Of a stretch of DNA of 64,000 nt, positions 61,931-64,000 are shown one piece after another. Position 1 is the stretch's first letter. Each line of letters begins with the position of its first letter. The notes beneath the pieces are model-generated. The model made no database searches. It was not told the DNA's origin and saw only the letters and a list, made by a program, of their open reading frames with translations. The position numbers and the translations under genes were made by a program. The DNA lies in assembly GCA_023284085.1 (NCBI GenBank), contig JAKVHY010000025.1, forward strand, positions 1-64,000, written 5' to 3'. The DNA is from Shewanella benthica (GTDB taxonomy: Bacteria; Pseudomonadota; Gammaproteobacteria; Enterobacterales; Shewanellaceae).

Positions 61931-62013
61931 TTTAACGTCGCTGTGATTTAACGTTTGTTGGGCTTTTGCGGCTATTTTTGCATTTTTAACAAAAATCATT
62001 TGTTATTTTTGCT

Positions 62014-62029
62014 ATAAATAATTGTTTAT
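62014..62029. promoter_or_regulatory. Inverted repeat in the OYE promoter region
   Basis: ATAAA-TAATTG-TTTAT (62014-62029) lies 41 bp before the first ene-reductase ATG. LysR proteins bind short dyads of this size; operator assignment is inference. Confidence 0.35.
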
Positions 62030-62070
62030 CCACTTGGTAATATGCTCTCAACTTAACGAGAGGGCACATT

Positions 62071-63174
62071 ATGACGACTTCGCTGTTTCAACCTATTCAA
62101 TTAGGCAATATTTCCCTTAATAATCGCATCGTGATGCCACCAATGACCCGCTCTCGCGCCAGTCAGCCAGGTGATATCGCTAATGATATGATGACAACCT
62201 ACTATGCGCAGCGCGCTACAGCTGGATTAATCATTGCTGAAGGTACGCAAATCTCATCGATGGCCAAAGGTTATGCTTGGACGCCTGGGATTTACACGCC
62301 AGAGCAGATCGCTGGCTGGAAAAACGTCACCGATGCCGTACACGCTAAAGGCGGGGCTATCTTCGCTCAGCTTTGGCATGTTGGTCGAGTCACCCACTCA
62401 GATAATATTGGCGGTCAGCTGCCTATCTCTTCCTCAGCGATTCAAGCCGAAAACGTCAAAGTGTTTATCGATAACGGCACAAATGAACCGGGTTTTGTCG
62501 ATGCCGCTCTGCCGCGTGCAATGACAAAGGAAGACATTACACAAGTCATAGAGCAGTATCGTCAAGCCGCATTAAATGCAGTAGAAGCGGGCTTTGATGG
62601 CATTGAACTCCATGCCGCTAATGGTTATCTGATTAATCAATTTATTGACTCGGAAGCCAATAACCGCACAGATGAATATGGTGGCAGTTTAGAAAACCGA
62701 CTGCGTTTTCTCGATGAAGTAGTCGCAGCTATGGTTGAAGCCATAGGGGCTGAGCGTGTCGGTGTGCGCCTTGCGCCACTGACCACGCTTAATGGCACTG
62801 TCGATGCTAACCCGATCGAGACCTACATAGCCGCGGCGGCGCTGTTAAATACTCATCACATCGTTTATTTACACATAGCTGAAGTGGATTGGGACGATGC
62901 GCCTGATACCCCCCTCTCTTTCAAACGATCACTTCGAGAGGCTTACCAAGGTGTCTTAATTTACGCGGGTCGTTATAACGCAGAAAAGGCTGAGCAGGCA
63001 ATAGATGCGGGGCTAGCCGATATGATTGGCTTTGGTCGCCCGTTTGTTGCCAATCCCGATTTGCCAAACCGTATTCAACATGGCTTTCCATTAGCAGAGC
63101 ACGTTGCAGAGACGCTTTTTGGCGGCAGTGAACAAGGTTTAACCGATTATCCTGTTTATCAACTTGAGGACTAA
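62071..63174 (+). CDS. Old Yellow Enzyme-family alkene reductase (NemA-like)
   Basis: A 367-residue FMN-dependent NAD(P)H enzyme reducing activated C=C bonds or nitro groups. A TIM barrel with N-terminal NRIVMPPMTRSRA, FAQLWHVGRV, the substrate-binding ELHAANGYLINQFID (His and Asn of the H-x-x-N pair), the DEYGGSLENRLRF loop and the C-terminal FGRPFVANPDLPNRI. It ends in YGGGxEGYTDYP-like FGGSEQGLTDYPVYQLE, as in NemA. GAGAGGG precedes the ATG. All catalytic residues are present. Only two bases separate its stop from the next gene. Confidence 0.94.
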   Translation: MTTSLFQPIQLGNISLNNRIVMPPMTRSRASQPGDIANDMMTTYYAQRATAGLIIAEGTQISSMAKGYAWTPGIYTPEQIAGWKNVTDAVHAKGGAIFAQLWHVGRVTHSDNIGGQLPISSSAIQAENVKVFIDNGTNEPGFVDAALPRAMTKEDITQVIEQYRQAALNAVEAGFDGIELHAANGYLINQFIDSEANNRTDEYGGSLENRLRFLDEVVAAMVEAIGAERVGVRLAPLTTLNGTVDANPIETYIAAAALLNTHHIVYLHIAEVDWDDAPDTPLSFKRSLREAYQGVLIYAGRYNAEKAEQAIDAGLADMIGFGRPFVANPDLPNRIQHGFPLAEHVAETLFGGSEQGLTDYPVYQLED

Positions 63175-63176
63175 CC

Positions 63177-64000
63177 ATGTTATTTACGGCATTTAGCAAC
63201 ACACGATTAAAGACAAAGAACCGCATAGCGATGGCGCCAATGACACGTTCACGTACCTCGCAGCCTGGTGATGTACCCAATGAAATGATGGCTGTTTATT
63301 ATAAACAGCGTGCCAATGCGGGTTTGGTCGTGACTGAAGGTGCGCCAATCTCAGCTGTGGGTCGTGGTTATTCGATGACGCCGGGCATTTATACACAAGC
63401 GCATATTGATGGTTGGAAAAAAGTCACCACAGCCATCCATGATGAAGGCAGTAAAGTGTTTATCCAGCTATGGCATGTAGGCCGCCGTAGCCACTCAAGC
63501 ATTTCAGGAGAGCAGCCACTTGCTCCTTCAGCGATAAAAGTGCCGGATCAAGTCTTTGGTCCACTGCCTGAAGGTGGGTTTGGCATGATTGAAACCGAGC
63601 AGCCAAAAGCGATGAGCCAGCGTGACATAGACAATACTATTGCAGATTTTGTCCAAGCCGCTAAAAATGCCATGGAAGCGGGTTTTGATGGGGTTGAGAT
63701 CCACGCAGCCCATGGTTATCTGTTTGATACCTTTATGCGCTTAGAGAGCAATCAGCGTGATGACCAATATGGTGGTAGTCAAGAAAATCGCATGCGCTTT
63801 ATGCTGGATACGCTAAAAGCAGTTGCTGATGAAATTGGTGGCGATAAAGTTGCTGTACGCGTGTCACCCCATGTGACAGAAGGTTTCGTTGATGAAGATG
63901 CTGAAATTATCCAGGTGATGTTAACAGCGTTTGAGAAAATAGCGCCGATGAATTTGGCGTATCTACATTTTTCAGAAAATATCTCTCGCCATGTTGAAGC
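63177..64000 (+). CDS. Second Old Yellow Enzyme-family reductase (partial, runs off the window)
   Basis: The frame is open from the ATG at 63177 to the last base, 274 codons. It starts LFTAFSNTRLKTKNRIAMAP and continues with MTRSRTSQPGDVP, KVFIQLWHVGRRSHSS, the barrel motif GVEIHAAHGYLFDTFM and DDQYGGSQENRMRFML. The gene is a paralogue of the preceding one, not a recent copy. The substrate-binding pair is His-x-x-His here instead of His-x-x-Asn, as in several NemA/PETN-type enzymes (recalled). Co-transcription with the first OYE is very likely. The C-terminus is missing because of the window end. Confidence 0.92.
   Translation, partial: MLFTAFSNTRLKTKNRIAMAPMTRSRTSQPGDVPNEMMAVYYKQRANAGLVVTEGAPISAVGRGYSMTPGIYTQAHIDGWKKVTTAIHDEGSKVFIQLWHVGRRSHSSISGEQPLAPSAIKVPDQVFGPLPEGGFGMIETEQPKAMSQRDIDNTIADFVQAAKNAMEAGFDGVEIHAAHGYLFDTFMRLESNQRDDQYGGSQENRMRFMLDTLKAVADEIGGDKVAVRVSPHVTEGFVDEDAEIIQVMLTAFEKIAPMNLAYLHFSENISRHVE

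Noticed and set aside
1..64000. tRNA, rRNA, phage or plasmid features
   Set aside because: No cloverleaf-like sequence, rRNA motif, integrase, partition or replication gene was recognised anywhere in the window.

Overview
The window looks like a chromosomal segment of a marine gammaproteobacterium, most likely Shewanella or a close relative. This is inferred from the smc-zipA-ligA order, the cysZ homologue, the periplasmic octaheme cytochrome, an HD-GYP protein with an N-terminal DUF3391-type domain, a moxR/bat operon and the moderate GC. No rRNA, tRNA, CRISPR array or intact insertion sequence was seen.

Layout. (1) 1-4.8 kb: an AraC-type regulator, a GNAT acetyltransferase and a large secreted SdrD-B-like protein whose base use differs from its neighbours. 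(2) 5.3-13.3 kb: cysZ, a MITE-like element, then the housekeeping block smc-zipA-ligA. (3) 13.3-18.7 kb: a DUF2919 membrane protein, a 0.7-kb gap with a candidate small RNA on the minus strand and two coupled tiny ORFs, an active-looking HD-GYP phosphodiesterase, a YeeZ-like oxidoreductase, a DsbA-like thioredoxin, a cysteine hydrolase and an HxlR regulator. (4) 18.7-23.2 kb: aldehyde dehydrogenase, 2OG-Fe(II) oxygenase, tandem-domain universal stress protein, cation/proton antiporter. (5) 23.3-34.2 kb: an arylsulfatase locus made of an anaerobic radical-SAM sulfatase maturase, an outer-membrane barrel, an octaheme/TPR cytochrome, a soluble GAF histidine kinase with a NarL-type response regulator, the sulfatase, an FGE-fold lipoprotein without catalytic cysteines, and a FadL-type barrel. 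(6) 34.4-48.5 kb: an RND export cluster with a LysR regulator, one complete adaptor-permease-channel tripartite pump, a YegS-like lipid kinase, a second adaptor-permease pair, and an orphan third adaptor followed by what looks like the stub of a lost permease. (7) 48.6-55.3 kb: a tightly overlapping moxR-DUF58-DUF4381-batA-batB-batD operon. (8) 55.4-61 kb: a periplasmic phosphatase-superfamily enzyme, a methyl-accepting chemotaxis protein flanked by two diverged copies of a roughly 320-bp repeat, a small membrane protein and an IS30-like transposase relic. (9) 61-64 kb: a LysR regulator and two tandem Old Yellow Enzyme genes, the second cut by the window end.

The best candidates for something undescribed are the minus-strand transcript at about 14138-13906 (extended -10 promoter with a palindrome over its -35, a strong terminator and a 30-codon ORF), the coupled micro-ORFs at 14337-14467 next to the HD-GYP gene, and the sulfatase locus that joins anaerobic sulfatase maturation to a multiheme cytochrome and its own two-component system. 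All function calls rest on motif recognition by eye; no database search was run.
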